From positions 60,001 to 124,000 of the forward strand of contig JACVTC010000106.1 of NCBI GenBank assembly GCA_016946835.1: a stretch of DNA of 64,000 nt. Reading direction: 5' to 3'. Position numbers and translations under genes: made by a program. The notes beneath the pieces were generated by a model. That model worked only from the letters and a program-made list of their open reading frames with translations. It did no database searches and was not told where the DNA came from. The DNA comes from Neocallimastix lanati (nom. inval.). Lineage: Eukaryota > Neocallimastigomycota > Neocallimastigomycetes > Neocallimastigales > Neocallimastigaceae. Of this stretch, positions 22,724-36,069 are shown piece after piece (within the stretch, counting starts at the first letter, position 1; each line of letters begins with the position of its first letter).

Positions 22724-24600
22724 GCCGCAATTATTGCGAACTTTAATCTATATATATTTATTCATTTATTAATTACATGAATATATATATATATATATTT
22801 TTTTTTTTAAAAAAAAAAAAGCATAGAATTAATAAAAAATAAATATTATTTATCCAATTATAAACATAATAACATTTAATATAGTAATGTGAAATAAAAA
22901 AGTAATATTCAAAATAAAATGTATAAATAACTTTAGAAAAAAGATCATATGCAACGAACCTCACCCCCAGATTACTTATTCCATATTACGGTTTAAATTG
23001 ACTATCTGAAAGAAATTATGGTCTTCTCCTTCAGAGACATTGGCCTTACTATCCTGTCTTACTGTATTTTCAGCGTTGACGCTCCAGTTCTTAATAGAAA
23101 GTTTGAAAAAAAGAGTATAAAAAAGTATTATATATAATAAATAAAGTTTTAAGAAGTATTTTGTCACAGTCACATTTACTTATAAAATAATGAAATACTG
23201 AATTTTTATTTTTTGTATTTTTTGATTTTTGTGTAATACAAAAATGTAAAATTTATTAATTATTAACTAAAAATAAAAATCAGTTAATATATTATAGTAT
23301 ATATATCTATTATATATATACTATACTATAATATAATATAATATATTTGGATTTTTTTTTAATATATTTTTTACTTAAATTATTTATAATTAATAAATTA
23401 AAATTTAAAAATTTATCAATATATAACCTAAATGTAATAATTTGTATTGATATATAATTAATAAATTACAATTTTTATTTGTTACAATTAAGTAGTATAA
23501 TATATGTAATATATAATAATTAATATTTTAATTATTAGTTATTTTAATAATTTTTATAAAAAATAATTTAAATTTGTTTATAATTAATTTTTATATTTTT
23601 AAAAATTTATTTATAAATAAATATAAATAAATATAATAAATATAACATAAAAAAAAAAACACATTAAAAGCTGAAGTATATTAATTTAAATATATATGAA
23701 TTTTAATTTTATTAAAAAGATGGTGAACAAATTAAAAAAAAAAAATTATAAACAATTTTATCATTTAATATAATTTAAATCTTTTAATATAATTTAAATC
23801 TTTTAATATAATTTAAATCTTTTAATATAATTTAAATCTTAATATAATTTAAATATTTTACATAGAATATATAAAATATATTATTTCTTTAATATATAGT
23901 TTATTAAATAATGAATAATCATTAAATAATATTTTATATATAAATATTTAATAAAAACATCAAATTCAATATTAAAAATAATACTTTATCATTATCCAAT
24001 GAATAATTGATTCAAAACTTTTTAATAATATAATTTAATAATGAAATTATTTAAATAAAGTTTTCATATAAAAATCATAGTTATTTCATAGTTATTCGTA
24101 TGAATTTAAAAAATTTTAAAATTAATACATTCACCTTGATTTTTTAATTTAAAAAAAAAAAGAAAGGAAAATAAAGAGATATTATATGTTTAGAAGTCTT
24201 GTAAATATAAAACATTATAAAAGAATAGAAAAAAAAAAGCATTAATTATTAAAAGATATAATAGAAATTCAATAGAAAAAAAAAAAGGATACATTGAGTT
24301 TCATTGTAGATATTAAATTTATTAACATTGATATAGGAAATAAAATAAAAAAGTAAAAAAAAAAAATCAAAATAAGAAATAAAAGCAGAGAATATATATG
24401 TACAATAAATACAATAGAATATTTTAATCTTTAAAATTCTATAAACAAAAATATATCAAAAATAAAACTTTAATAAAAGAATTTTCTTTTAAATTAATAT
24501 AGTTTGGTATTTTTTTTTTTTTTTTTTTTTTTCATTTTTAATATTTTAAAATAATATTTAATTTATTCATATACTATAAAATAATTTTATCAACTATTCA
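22142..24600. other. Intergenic AT-rich DNA with one GC-richer patch
   Basis: Mostly A/T with poly-T near 22690-22720, a 22-bp tandem motif (about four copies of TTTAATATAATTTAAATC) near 23764-23845, and poly-A runs. A GC-richer patch at 22945-23100 has one minus-strand open stretch (65 codons, ending at 22976) with ordinary composition, but it matches nothing recognised and lacks clear splice signals. No convincing gene, tRNA or promoter is seen. 24500-24600 is the presumed upstream region of the next gene. Confidence 0.6.
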
Positions 24601-27600
24601 ATGTCTACTTCACCTATGAATATTTCTCCATTAGATAAATCAAACGATATGGAAATAATGGAGAATATGAAGAAAAATCATCATAGATCAAAATCCATTG
24701 ATCTTCAAACTTTAAATAAAACATTTTCAGAAATGAATGTTCAGTCCAATAAAAGACCAGAAAAGAGTAGTATAGAAAAAATTAATGAAATTATTCGTGG
24801 AAGTGAAAAATATTATATACCAGATAAGCCAGTTCTTAAAATAAATACAAAAACTTCAGCTAGGAAAAGTTTTAAAACTCCGGCTTCAGAAGTTGACTTT
24901 AATGAACTTTTAAAAAATTTGGATGATTTAACATCTGAGGTTAAAAATCACAATAATAAAAATAATAATGAAGCAAATAATTCAAAAAATACTCTAGAAA
25001 AAGTAGAAAAAAATAATGAAGAAAAAGTTGAAGAAAAAGTTGAAGAAAAAATTGAAGAAAAAGTTGAAGAAAAAGTTGATGATAAAAAAAGTGATCCATT
25101 AGGTTTGTATAAAATAAATTGATATATATAGAGTTAATATAAAAAGATTATAAATATATTTAATCATTCTTTAAAGAATATCTCTATTAATTTTAATATA
25201 TATATATATTATCATAATAAAAATAATATTATAGAACAAAAAAAAATAAAGCATTCGACTAGTTTTAAGAATTTATTAAGCTTAGGAAGGAAAATTTCTA
25301 ACGAAAGCATAAATAAAAATGATGTAAACAATATGCCTAATTTCACTGATATACTTCAAAATTCAAAGAACTATTTATTAAATATAGCTACTAAGAAAGG
25401 CTTAAAAAATAAAGAAGAAACCGAGGATAATAAAGAAATTAATGGAAATAAAAAAAATGATGAGAATATGGAAAATAAGGAAATACATGAAAATATAGAA
25501 GAAGAAACAAATGAAGAAGTTGAAAATATTGAAGAAAATGAAAAACTTGAAATTCCAGATATAAAAATTGTTGTCAATTCACGAAAATCATCAGAATCAA
25601 CTATATATAAATTAGAATACGATCAATTAGAATCTATAAGAAATGAAGATGAAGAAAACAATAAAGAAAACGATGAAGAAAATATTGAAGAAATTGATGA
25701 AGAAAATGATGAAGAAAATGATGAAGAAAATATTAGTTTAAATAATAATGGTAATTTTATTAACTTTTATTCTAAAAATAGGGATTCTATCAACTTAGAT
25801 ATTTATATGAATTCTGAAATGTTCCCCAAAACTCCAATAACTCCCATTAGTCCAGAACAAAAACTTTCAGCTGTTAATGAGGAAGAATTTGAGGAAGAAG
25901 AAACTCTTCCTTTACAACCACAACTACCAATATTTAAGTATACTCATAGAAAATCAAATTCAGAAGTTAACATTCCAAATAAAAAATTGAAGAAATCTAT
26001 TCGTCAAACATGTTCTAAAGATGAATTAGATATTTTAAAGAAAGAAAATATTGAAGCTTCATTTGAAGGTTATATAAATAATGAAGATCCATGTAAGTCA
26101 AACAATGAAAATGAGAAACTTACTGAAAAAGAACCGGAAAGAAATCCTATTCGTTATGACTCAATTCGTTATTCATATTCTAAAGCTAAAAGTAATGGCG
26201 ATTTCATAATTGGTAATAGGAGAAAATCATTCTTAAACCAAAAAAGTACTAATTCTAATAATTTATGTAAAAAGCATTCTCAGAATAGATTGTCTGTTAA
26301 TCGTTCGAGTATTAATTTCCAAGATATTCAAAATATAAAAGATTTAACTAATATAACAAGATCTTTTTATGTAAATAATAGAAAAGTCTCAAACTCTGAA
26401 ACAACTAATAATGAACAGGGTAATGAGGCATATTATATTAAACGATTAAATAATGAAGATGAATCCAGTACTAACCAAAAAGATAATGATAGCAAATTTG
26501 GTACTTTTGGTGGAAGTAATAAGGCAGCTCCTAATAAATTATTTTATGTTACTAGAAAACTTTCGGATGTTTCCTTGAAACATCAACGTAATGAATCAAC
26601 ATCATCTAATCTTTCTCTTCCATTAATGAATAATAATGGCCAAAAATATAAATATGATAAAATTAATATTTCCCCAAATCTTATGTCAAAGGAGAGTCCT
26701 TCTCTTAATTCAAAGAATAGTCCATTACTTAATTCAAAGAGTCCTTTGCTATATAAAAATAGTCCAGCTATAAGAAGTTCATTGTCAAGCCAAAGCTTTA
26801 ATGCAAATAAAGAGGATTTTGAAATTAAAAATAAAGATATATTAACTGTTCCATCTATAGAAAATAATAGAAAATTAAGTGTCACAAGTATTCATGAAGA
26901 GGATAATTTGAATTTACTAGCAAGTAATATTGAAAAAGATAAAAATATGGAAAAAATGATGGATAATCTTAAAGCAATGAAGAGTAATATTAATGGCAAT
27001 ACGCAAGAAAAGGAAACTAAAGAAGGAAGTACAGTTTTCAGACCAAGTTGGGCTAGAAATAGTAGTAAGCATAATTCTTATTCAAACACTGTTAGTAACG
27101 AAGAAAAAAAAGAACATGAACAAAATAATGTTAATAATACTATTCCACAGGAAACACAAAGACAAGGTGATTTAGTATTCACTAAAAGAAATAGTTCATT
27201 AACAAGATTTTCTGTTGTAAGTGCAAGGACTCGTAACTCTTGTGGTGGAAATGTATCTATGAATTCAAAATATTATAGATATTCTGTTGCTAGAAACAGG
27301 CAAACATATAATAATGCTACTGGTAGAGTTCCAATACCTTCTCATCATACAAAAATTACTGTTCCTCATTTTAATCCTAATAGTATGCCTCAAACCTCAA
27401 GAAAAGAAAGCATTGAGAGTAACTCTTCACAAAGTACCCTATTGATGGAAGGTTCAACTGAAACTAATAGAATCGAATCTATGATTATTACTGATAACAA
27501 TAATAATAATAATAATAATAAGGGTTTCTTATTTAGAGATATTAGAGATAATAATAAATCTCATAATGTTAGTAACATTAAAAGTGAAATTGAAGATATT

Positions 27601-27963
27601 CGTGAAGAAACCAAAGAAGATAGTATTGAAGAATATCCATTTAATTATGAAGAAAATAATAATATTCCAATATCAAGTTCTATGCCTGTAAACATGTCAA
27701 GTATTCTTCAAGATTCTATAGAAAATGATAACCAAAAAAGTATGCAAAATACTTTGCCGTCAAAGTTTAGAAAAACAAATATCAAACCTGAAGAAGTTAA
27801 TAAAGTTAATATTAATAATATTCCGTTCTTATATAATAAAGAACAGGCTAATTGGGAAAGTAACATGCATACAATGACTCTATATGATGAAGAGAATCCA
27901 AAACCAAAAAAGAATAAAAAAGGTTTCAGAAAAACATTTTCAATTTTCAGGAAAAGAAGATAA
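24601..27963 (+). CDS. Large disordered Asn/Ser/Glu-rich protein, two exons, function unknown
   Basis: Exon 1 is 24601-25102 and exon 2 is 25235-27963. The 132-base intron has a GTTTGT donor and ATTATAG acceptor. Joining them keeps the frame (1076 residues), and exon 2 is open for about 33 codons before its first ATG at 25333, so this is one gene, not two. No known domain is recognised. Visible: a Lys/Glu heptad-like run (EEKVEEKVEEKIEEKVEEKV) near residues 145-165, two further very acidic stretches around residues 210-345, Ser-Pro motifs (SPSLNSK, SPLLNSK, SPLLYKN) in a repeat near residue 660-680, and a strongly basic C terminus (KKNKKGFRKTFSIFRKRR). It has no signal peptide and no membrane segment. 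The composition suits a cytoskeletal, nuclear or signalling scaffold with many phosphosites; that is inference only. Confidence 0.75.
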
Positions 27964-28559
27964 AATTAAACTAAAATTATAGAGAAATTAAAATATTATA
28001 TAATTTATAAAAAAAAAAAAAAAAAAAAAAAAGGAATATCAAAATATATGTAAATAAAATGTAACAAGTAATATTATTTTTATTAAATATTAATTATATA
28101 TTTATTCTTAAATATATTATTACCAATAATAAATTAGTAAAATATATTTTAATAAAATAAATAAATATATAATAAAAAAAAATTTTTTTAAAAAATACAT
28201 TAAAATATATATATAATAAAAAAACAATATAACTAAATAATAGAGATAAATATTGTGTAGTAATACAAATAATAAAAAAATAATATAATTAAATAATAGA
28301 GATAAATATTAATAATACAACTTAGTATTATTTTTAAGTAATAGGGATAAATATTACATAATATAATAATAAAAGTTATTATTTTAAAATATATATACAT
28401 TTATAACAATAAACATGTAACTATATTGTATGTAAATGTTTTTATATATTTGAAATATATTATTAAAAATTTAATGTATGTGTATATTTAATATAAGTTT
28501 TGTTCTCATTAATAAAAAAAAAAATTAAATAAAAAACTATTATATATTTAAAATGAAAT
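27964..28559. other. Intergenic, with weak repeats
   Basis: Poly-A at 28010-28032 may mark the 3' end of the preceding gene. TAATAGAGATAAATATT-like units recur near 28240-28360. Nothing coding is seen. Confidence 0.6.
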
Positions 28560-28840
28560 GAATGAAATAAAATAAAATAAAATAAAATAAAATAAATAGT
28601 AGAATATTAAATATAAAGTATATATTGAATAAAATAAAATAAAATAAAATAAAATAAATAATAGAATATGAATATTAAATATAAAGTACAGATTGAATAA
28701 AATAAAATAAAATAAAATAAATAGTAGAATATTAAATATAAAGTACAGATTGAATAAAATAAAATAAAATAAAATAAATAGTAGAATATTAAATATAAAG
28801 TATAAATTGAATAAAATAAAATAAATAAATAAATAAATAA
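28560..28840. repeat. Minisatellite, about four units of ~57 bp
   Basis: Units consist of (AAAAT)n followed by TAGAATATTAAATATAAAG and a TACAGATTGAATA-type end. The same core occurs once at 491-514 beside another (AAAAT)n tract, so it is a dispersed satellite-like motif. Confidence 0.8.
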
Positions 28841-29169
28841 ATTATACGTATATTTTTTTTAATTTGGATCAATATTTTGTTTATTAATACCCAATACAAT
28901 TATTTATTAAAATAAAAATTTAAATAATTAATAATTAAAGCAATAGAATAAAATATATGTGTAAAACATTGTTATATATATATATAGAATAATTATATAT
29001 ATATAGGTAAAGTTTTTAAATTTTCTATCTATGAAGTATATATATAAATATATATATACTTTACATATCCAAAATCTTATAAATAAAATAAAAATTTTGT
29101 TGTTTTTTATATTATAAATATCATTAATAGTATTATTTTATTATTTTTTTTCTGTCTAGCATATAGATA
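28841..29169. other. Intergenic, 3' flank of chitin synthase
   Basis: AT-rich with (TA)n patches; no gene seen. Confidence 0.6.
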
Positions 29170-30504
29170 TTATTTATTGTATATAGTTTGATTATCTGAT
29201 TCATGTTTATTAGATTCTGTGTTTGGACTACTGAAATTGCTACTAAAGGTATTTGGATTAGAATAATCTGGCTCATTTTTTTCCTTACCTTTTCCATAAT
29301 ATAATTTATAAAATGGTTGTCTTGTTGGAACAATATTACTAGAATTAGCTATAATAGTACCATTAATACTATTATTATCAAGCCTTGATGGTGAAATTGG
29401 AGAACTATTTATATATGTAGGTATAATTGTATCTGTTTGACTATTTATAGAAATTGGTGATGTAACCATACTATTTGAAGTAATAGCTTTTGGACTTGTA
29501 TTATTATATGATTTACTTGCTCTAAATAATTCAGAAAGTCTGTTTCTTGAATTTCTATTAGGGGATTGAATTCTATTAACAATTGTTTCAATATCTTTTT
29601 CTCTCTTTCTACCTCCATAGGCATTATATAAAATATTTTTATCTACTTCAGATAAATATATTGTTTTATTATATTCTTCCGAATACATATCGAAAATTTC
29701 ATTTTCAAATCTATCATCTTCACTTTCATTTGTAAGTCTTGAAAAGGTACTTGTTCTATTTCCTGTTGAAGAAAGATCACTCTTTCTTTTGCTAATTCTT
29801 TCATTTATGTTTGTTGTTGGATTACTAATTGTTCTCGGTCCTCCCCAAGTTCTTTTATTAAATGTAAATATAGTATAAACAAAACATAACCAAGAGAAGA
29901 ATGGATGAGTAAAATACATAATTGGATAAAGCAAAGTTTTATATCTATGTAATGTAACTCCAAAATAAATCATGTAAATCCAATTTGTAATTAATGGAAT
30001 AACAATTGCAATAAGTATCATTGGTGTTTCGATAATCATACCATCTTTTGAAAATAGACCTGCTAAAATAGATATAATAAATATATATAATAAAAGAGAA
30101 ATTGATCTTGTACAATTATGAATAAACCTTAATAAAATAAGAAATGGTCTTGATTTCCATAGTATTGGGTCTGTGAACATATAAATTTCATTAGCAAATG
30201 TACCTGTAATAGTGTAAATAAATTTTGTTGTTAATTTTTTTTTATTATTATTATTATTAATTAAAATAAGTTTTATGAAAATTTATATGTTAGGAATGTA
30301 ATATTTAAGTACCTAATATCCATCTTCTTCTTTGTTTCAATAAAACAGATAAACGTTTTGGTGCTTCTGTTTTACATACAGCTGTACTACAAAAGCCAAT
30401 TGCATTTGAATACGGAAGTGAATCCATAAATAAATGAGTTAAATACCTTTTAGATAAATTATATAAAAAAAATTAAGAATAAATATAATAAAATTGTTTT
30501 TTCA

Positions 30505-30580
<76 letters not shown>

Positions 30581-32193
30581 ATTTAATTTAAATTTACCTA
30601 TCTTCACCTAAATGGAAACGTGCATAATCAATAATACTAATATTATTAGTAAAATTACTACTTTTAAAATATTCTTCTTCTACATCTTTTAAAGTATTAA
30701 ATTCAACCATAGTTAATGCACCAGGAAGACATGTAACACCACCTAGAAAACTTTCTAAACATCTATCCATCATTTGACCCTGAACGTACTCAAGATCTTG
30801 TAAAAGCCACCAGAAATTAGTATTATCTGATGAAGTTGCACATGTAATTAAACCAGTAACAGCCATTTTTCCATCTCTAAAGCATTCTACAAATTCTTTA
30901 ATTGCATTTGAATCAATTAAAACATCAGAATCAATAAAAAGAATAGTTAGTGCTATATTATTTGGAGAGGTTAAAACAAGGTCTTCATATGTATGTTTAA
31001 TTATATTAAATGTATTAGCTTGTGTCATTCTTTTTCCTTCATGTTTATTTTTAATAATAGTGCATTTAACATCTTTATAGACCATATTAAATATAGGTGG
31101 ATAACCTCCTTCATTAAAACTAGTGTGTATATTCTCTACATAATTATTTTCAATTTTTATTGAAGCTTGACCCAATTCTGGTTTTCTATATTCTTAAAAA
31201 TTTATATTAATATTTTTTTTTTTTTTTGTTACATAATTTAATAAGAATTGTAAATTTTTTTTGTTTATATATATTAATATTTATATAATTTTTTTAATAT
31301 ATCTGTTTAAGCAACTAACCTTCGGACGTTCTATATTTCTGCGCACCCAAACTATTCATTAATTTTAAGTATAGAAATGATTCATTATCATCATCAAAAG
31401 ATAAATATAAATGCAATTTTGATTTATCATAGTTTGAATCGCATATTCTATCAATTGCATCTAATAAAATAGGAAGAAGTTCATTGTAAATTGGCATAAT
31501 AATACAAACAACTGGTTCTTGATATAGATTAACTACAGATCCACTCATGTTAATGTTGATTTTAGTGGAGTATTGCTGAAAATCATTTTGAGCATTTAAA
31601 CGAGTTGTTGACGAGTATTCTTCATTATTCATATTATTTAAATTATTAATAGATGATTTCATATTTAAATTTGTATTACTTTGATTTAGATTATGATCTA
31701 AAGTATGTAATGATAAATTACTACCAAAATTATTATTAATTATATCTTGTGCTGAAATAGAATTGATGATAGGTCTTTCTCTTTGAACTATCGTTGATTG
31801 AAAATTTTGTTTCTTCTTTAATTTTTGTTTTTCGGTAACAATTTTTGTATAAATCATTGTGAAAAAAGGTGTTAATAATAATACAATATAAATTGTGGTA
31901 ACAAAGTAAATACTTAATTTGATAAACCATGTTGGAAATTTAAATGGTAAGGGTATATTCATTAATAACATTGGAATATGTAATGCTCTAATGAAAGTAA
32001 ATACAATTGCAGCTATGATAGCTAACCATATATTTCCATGTTTTTTTGTTAAACTGTTTTTAAAGCATGATTTAAACAACCCTAATATAAATACAATATA
32101 AAATACAATAAATTCAAATAATGCTAAAGATATAAAAACTGTTATCAGTAGCTGAACCCATAATGGGAAATTTGATATTGAACCATTATACAT
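29170..32193 (-). CDS. Chitin synthase (GT2 family), four exons
   Basis: Processive plasma-membrane glycosyltransferase that polymerises GlcNAc from UDP-GlcNAc into cell-wall chitin. Exons on the minus strand: 32193-31320, 31177-30598, 30446-30313, 30203-29170. All introns are GT-AG and the joined length is 873 residues. N-terminal membrane segments lie around residues 10-135. The catalytic domain has VCIIMPIYNE (about 229), the FDDD motif (about 266-269), IDSD (373-376, metal binding), LGEDRYLTHL (481-490, catalytic Asp) and QRRRW (523-527, product site). More membrane segments follow (about 545-645), then a 220-residue Ser/Asn-rich tail. The first acceptor is the CCAG at 31178-31179; the nearer TATAG would break the frame. 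There is no myosin, cytochrome b5 or DEK domain, so it is not a class V/VII type as seen here. The division is not assigned. Confidence 0.9.
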
Positions 32194-33239
32194 TTTATTT
32201 TATTTTATTTTATTTTTTTTTTTTTTTATTAAAAACTTATCTAGTAACAATGAATCAATAATGAATTTTTTTCTATTTCTGTTTTATTTTTTTAATTTCT
32301 TTTTTAAAAAAATAATAAAAACTTTTCTTAAATCTTTGAGTAATTGAAAACTTTCTATTAAATAATAGTTATTTATTAATATTATATATCATTAAAATTA
32401 CTCATTACAAGTATAAATTTGACATTTATTTAGTTCCCTTTATATAAACATTATAACTATTTTTCTTAAAGGAAATAAAAAAATAAATATTAAAAAGAAT
32501 ATTATTAATAATAAATGCATATATTCTTTTTTTCTTCGTCAATATTATCAATATTGATAAATATAAATATACAATTAAAGTTTAAAATTTTAAATAGAAT
32601 AAATTTTAAAATATAGTTACATTTTAAATTTCTACCAATAATATAAATTTAATTAAAGAAAATTAAACTTTTAATTATTATAATTCAATGATTTATTTAA
32701 TTTAATTACTTAACGATAAACTATAACAAAATTTTATCTTAGGCTAATTTAATTTCAAAATATTAAAAAATTGAAATATCATATAATTTATGAAATTTTA
32801 TGATATTAAATTTAATATTTTAAAAAAAAAAAAAAAATGAATATTAAAAACATAAAAACATATACATTTGATTATATATTATGTACTATATAATTTTCTG
32901 AATCTATATTTTAATTTCCATACTTCTATTTTATATTAGTGGTTTTCAAAACTTTTCATTTAAAAAGTTTTGAATATAATATTTTTTTAACTATTTTTAT
33001 TCATTTATTATCGAATAATTTTTTTTTTTTTTTTTTTTTTTTTGACATTAAAAATAAATATTTTAAAATATTATTTATTTAAAATTTTAATCCATATTTT
33101 AAAGGTTTAAATAATACGATATTATAAAATTAAAAAACAAATACTCTAATAAATTTAAATAAATTTGTTTTATTGTTGGTTTTGTAGACAGCAAATGACT
33201 TATGATATTTTAATTTAATTTATAATATATTTTATTTAT

Positions 33240-33280
<41 letters not shown>

Positions 33281-33639
33281 CTTAAATTAAAAATATTACA
33301 AATAAAAATAAATTATTTAAACAGAATTTGACAATAAATATAAATATAATAAATATCAATAATCAAAAATCTGATTGTTAAATATTATTTAAATATAATT
33401 TTTAATATTTTTATTTTATTTTTGTTTTAACTTCATATAAATAAATATATAAATATTCTAATATTATTTCTATTTCTATATATGCATATATATTTATTTA
33501 TTTATTTATTTTAAAAATAATAAAGTAATATTAAAGAATAAAAATAATTGATTTCATTATTTCATTATGAATATATTGTACATATAGATTTAATGATATA
33601 ATATTATTTCATAAAAAATTATTTTTTCTTATGGGCATT
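32194..33639. other. Intergenic region between two minus-strand genes
   Basis: (TTTTA)n and poly-T just upstream of the chitin synthase start, and a 37-base poly-T at 33241-33277. No open frame with coding-like composition. Confidence 0.6.
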
Positions 33640-34975
33640 CTAATGTTCATTTTTTTCTTTAATACGTCTTTGAGGGTAATAAAGGGCAAAATAACCGATT
33701 CTTCTACATGTTTTTTTATCAGTAAAAATATTATCCAATTTTAATAAATGATTTACTGTTTCTAATTGAGTCTTGTTTAATTTATCTCTCTATTATTCAT
33801 TAAAATATCATTATTAATTATAATAATATATAAAAGGAAAAAAAAATAACTTAATATTTATCATTATATATAAATAATTTAACTAAATATTTTATTGATA
33901 TATTTGATTTTTACTTCTTTATTTTCATTTGATTTTAAAAGCTGGAACTTATAATTATTAGCACCATGTCGACCTATTTATTAATTTTCATTAAAAGAAT
34001 ATAAATATAATTATTATGAAAAATATCAATTATATAATAATATTCATACCAGTAACGTAATTAATATCATAAGTGTCTATATCAAAATAATAAAATAATT
34101 AAACTGTTAATAAAATTTTATTTAATAAATTTAAAATTTTAATTTATAATATCATATCTTTAATCAATAATACAAAATAAATTATTTATATATTATCAAA
34201 AAAAAAATAAAAATTACTGGGGGCAGGTGTAGTTGACTATATAATATTAAATAAAAAATTATTATTACAATTATTGTGTCAGTATTTTATAATAAATAAT
34301 GGTTTATATAACTAAATTGAATAATAAATAAATAACAGTTCAATAGTTACATGTGAACCAAAATCATATCTTGAACTTTTCTTACTATAATCAATAACTT
34401 TTATGGGATCTAATATTAAACTTGGAGTTGTATCGTGATCACACGGTGCTACATTCTAATTATTATTGTTATTATTATCATTTTTTTTATAAAATAATTA
34501 ATAAATTAATAGTGAATTATTTAATTCCATTTTCTTTTTTTTTTTTTTTTATTAAACTCATTAATTAATTACATGTTTTTGTTTCATATATGGTAATCTA
34601 GGTTCTAATGTTTCAATCACACCATGAATACTATGAGGTTTTTTTTCCAATTTATCGTTAAAATATTTTACCTTAAATTTTTTGTTTATTATTATAAATT
34701 ATATTATTCATCAATTTAAGAATTAAAGTAGAAAAGATAAATATTTATATATTTATAAAAATATTTTATTATTACTTTCTGATATTCATAAACTGTAGGA
34801 TCAACTGAGGTTTCCTTTATTGGTGGAAATCGTACTGATCTCATACCATTAAAGGTTGCTTTAATTTATTACATTTTTATATGTAAATAAAATATAAATT
34901 ATATAATAATTTAATTATTATATATTTTTATAAAAATTAGTATTTACCTTTTTGGTTTCTTCTATTAATATTCAT
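33640..34975 (-). CDS. Small basic protein from eight tiny exons, possibly PG-rich (SHIPPO-like)
   Basis: Assembled by eye from splice signals. Exons: 34975-34948, 34858-34776, 34671-34573, 34455-34351, 34236-34218 (19 nt), 34076-34050 (27 nt), 33973-33915, 33789-33640. All introns are GT-AG, all joins are in frame, and the stop is TAG at 33640-33642; the product has 189 residues. Features: MRSVRFPPIKETSVDPTVYE near the N terminus, LEPRLPYMKQKH, RYDFGSHSTTPAPNTYDI around residue 98-115, and a basic tail (YPQRRIKEKNEH). The PxP..Y-type stretches (DPTVYEY, APNTYDI) recall the Pro-Gly-rich repeats of axonemal ODF3/STPG proteins, which would suit a fungus with flagellated zoospores, but no full repeat is present and the match is weak. 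Product otherwise unknown. Confidence 0.65.
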
Positions 34976-35101
34976 TTTTAATATATTGTTATTTATAATT
35001 TATTTGTTCCTTTCTCTATTGAATAATGTATAAATTATTTATTAACAAAATTAAAAATAACGAAGTTTATATATATATATATATAACATAAGAAAAAAAT
35101 A

Positions 35102-35140
<39 letters not shown>

Positions 35141-36069
35141 AAAAAAAAAAAAAGAATATATATTTTTTTTTTAGAACTATCTCCTTTTTTAAATTACTGA
35201 AATTTTTTTTTAAAAAAAAAAAAAAATTACATGTGTAATTTTAACTTCTTGGAAAAAAAAAAAAAAACTTTACTATTTAATTAAACCTAACTAAAAAAAA
35301 AATCTTTAATTAATGATAAATTCATAAAAATATTGGATATTTTATAGTAAAACCGAATTAATTATTATCATTATCATATTAATTAAAATCAATATATTGA
35401 AATATAATGTAATATATAATGTTAAAAACTAATTTTTTTAAAAAATCCAACAAAATTAATATGAAAATAATATTATTTTCATTATTACATATAATTCTTA
35501 ATTATTTATTATAATTAATTTAAAATTATATTAAACAAATTACAAATTACATTATACATCGTAATCATGATATTTATTTCATAACTTATTATAATAAATT
35601 TTGATATTAATATAAAATAGTAATATGTATTATCTTTCAATTATAAAAAGTTAAATATTTAATTTTTTGTTATATGTCTATTAATTTGTTCCGTTGTTGT
35701 ATTTTGTTTGTATTATGAAAATTGATAATAATTAAATTAAAATTATAAATTAATATAGAAATATAATAAATTAAGTTGAATAATACGAAAAAAGATGCTC
35801 TGAAAATAAAATTTTGTATATTAATTATTTTAAATAAAAAAAAAAATATTTTTTTTTTCAATAATAATAATATAATTACATATTCAAATAAATATATTAA
35901 AGAACTATTTTATAAAATATTTATAAAATTTCCAATATTTTTTTTTTTAAAAAAATCATTTTTATAATTAGTTCTTATATAAAACATTCTATCAAACGTT
36001 TTTATAAAAAAAAAAAAAAAAAAGGATAAACCAGTGATATGTAGAGGTATAATTAATACTTTTTCTCTG
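34976..36069. other. Intergenic, homopolymer-rich
   Basis: (AAT)n at 35103-35128, long poly-A/poly-T runs near 35130-35280, then plain AT-rich sequence. The short open frames at 35670-35967 on both strands are low-complexity and not supported. Confidence 0.6.

Noticed and set aside
22976-23173. Exon of an unknown gene (65 open codons, minus strand)
   Set aside because: GC-richer than its surroundings, but no homology recognised, the start region is A/T-run sequence, and no matching neighbouring exon was found; kept only as an unassigned patch.
35670-35967. Overlapping short open frames on both strands
   Set aside because: Composed of Ile/Asn/Lys/Phe from A/T runs; no coding-like codon pattern.
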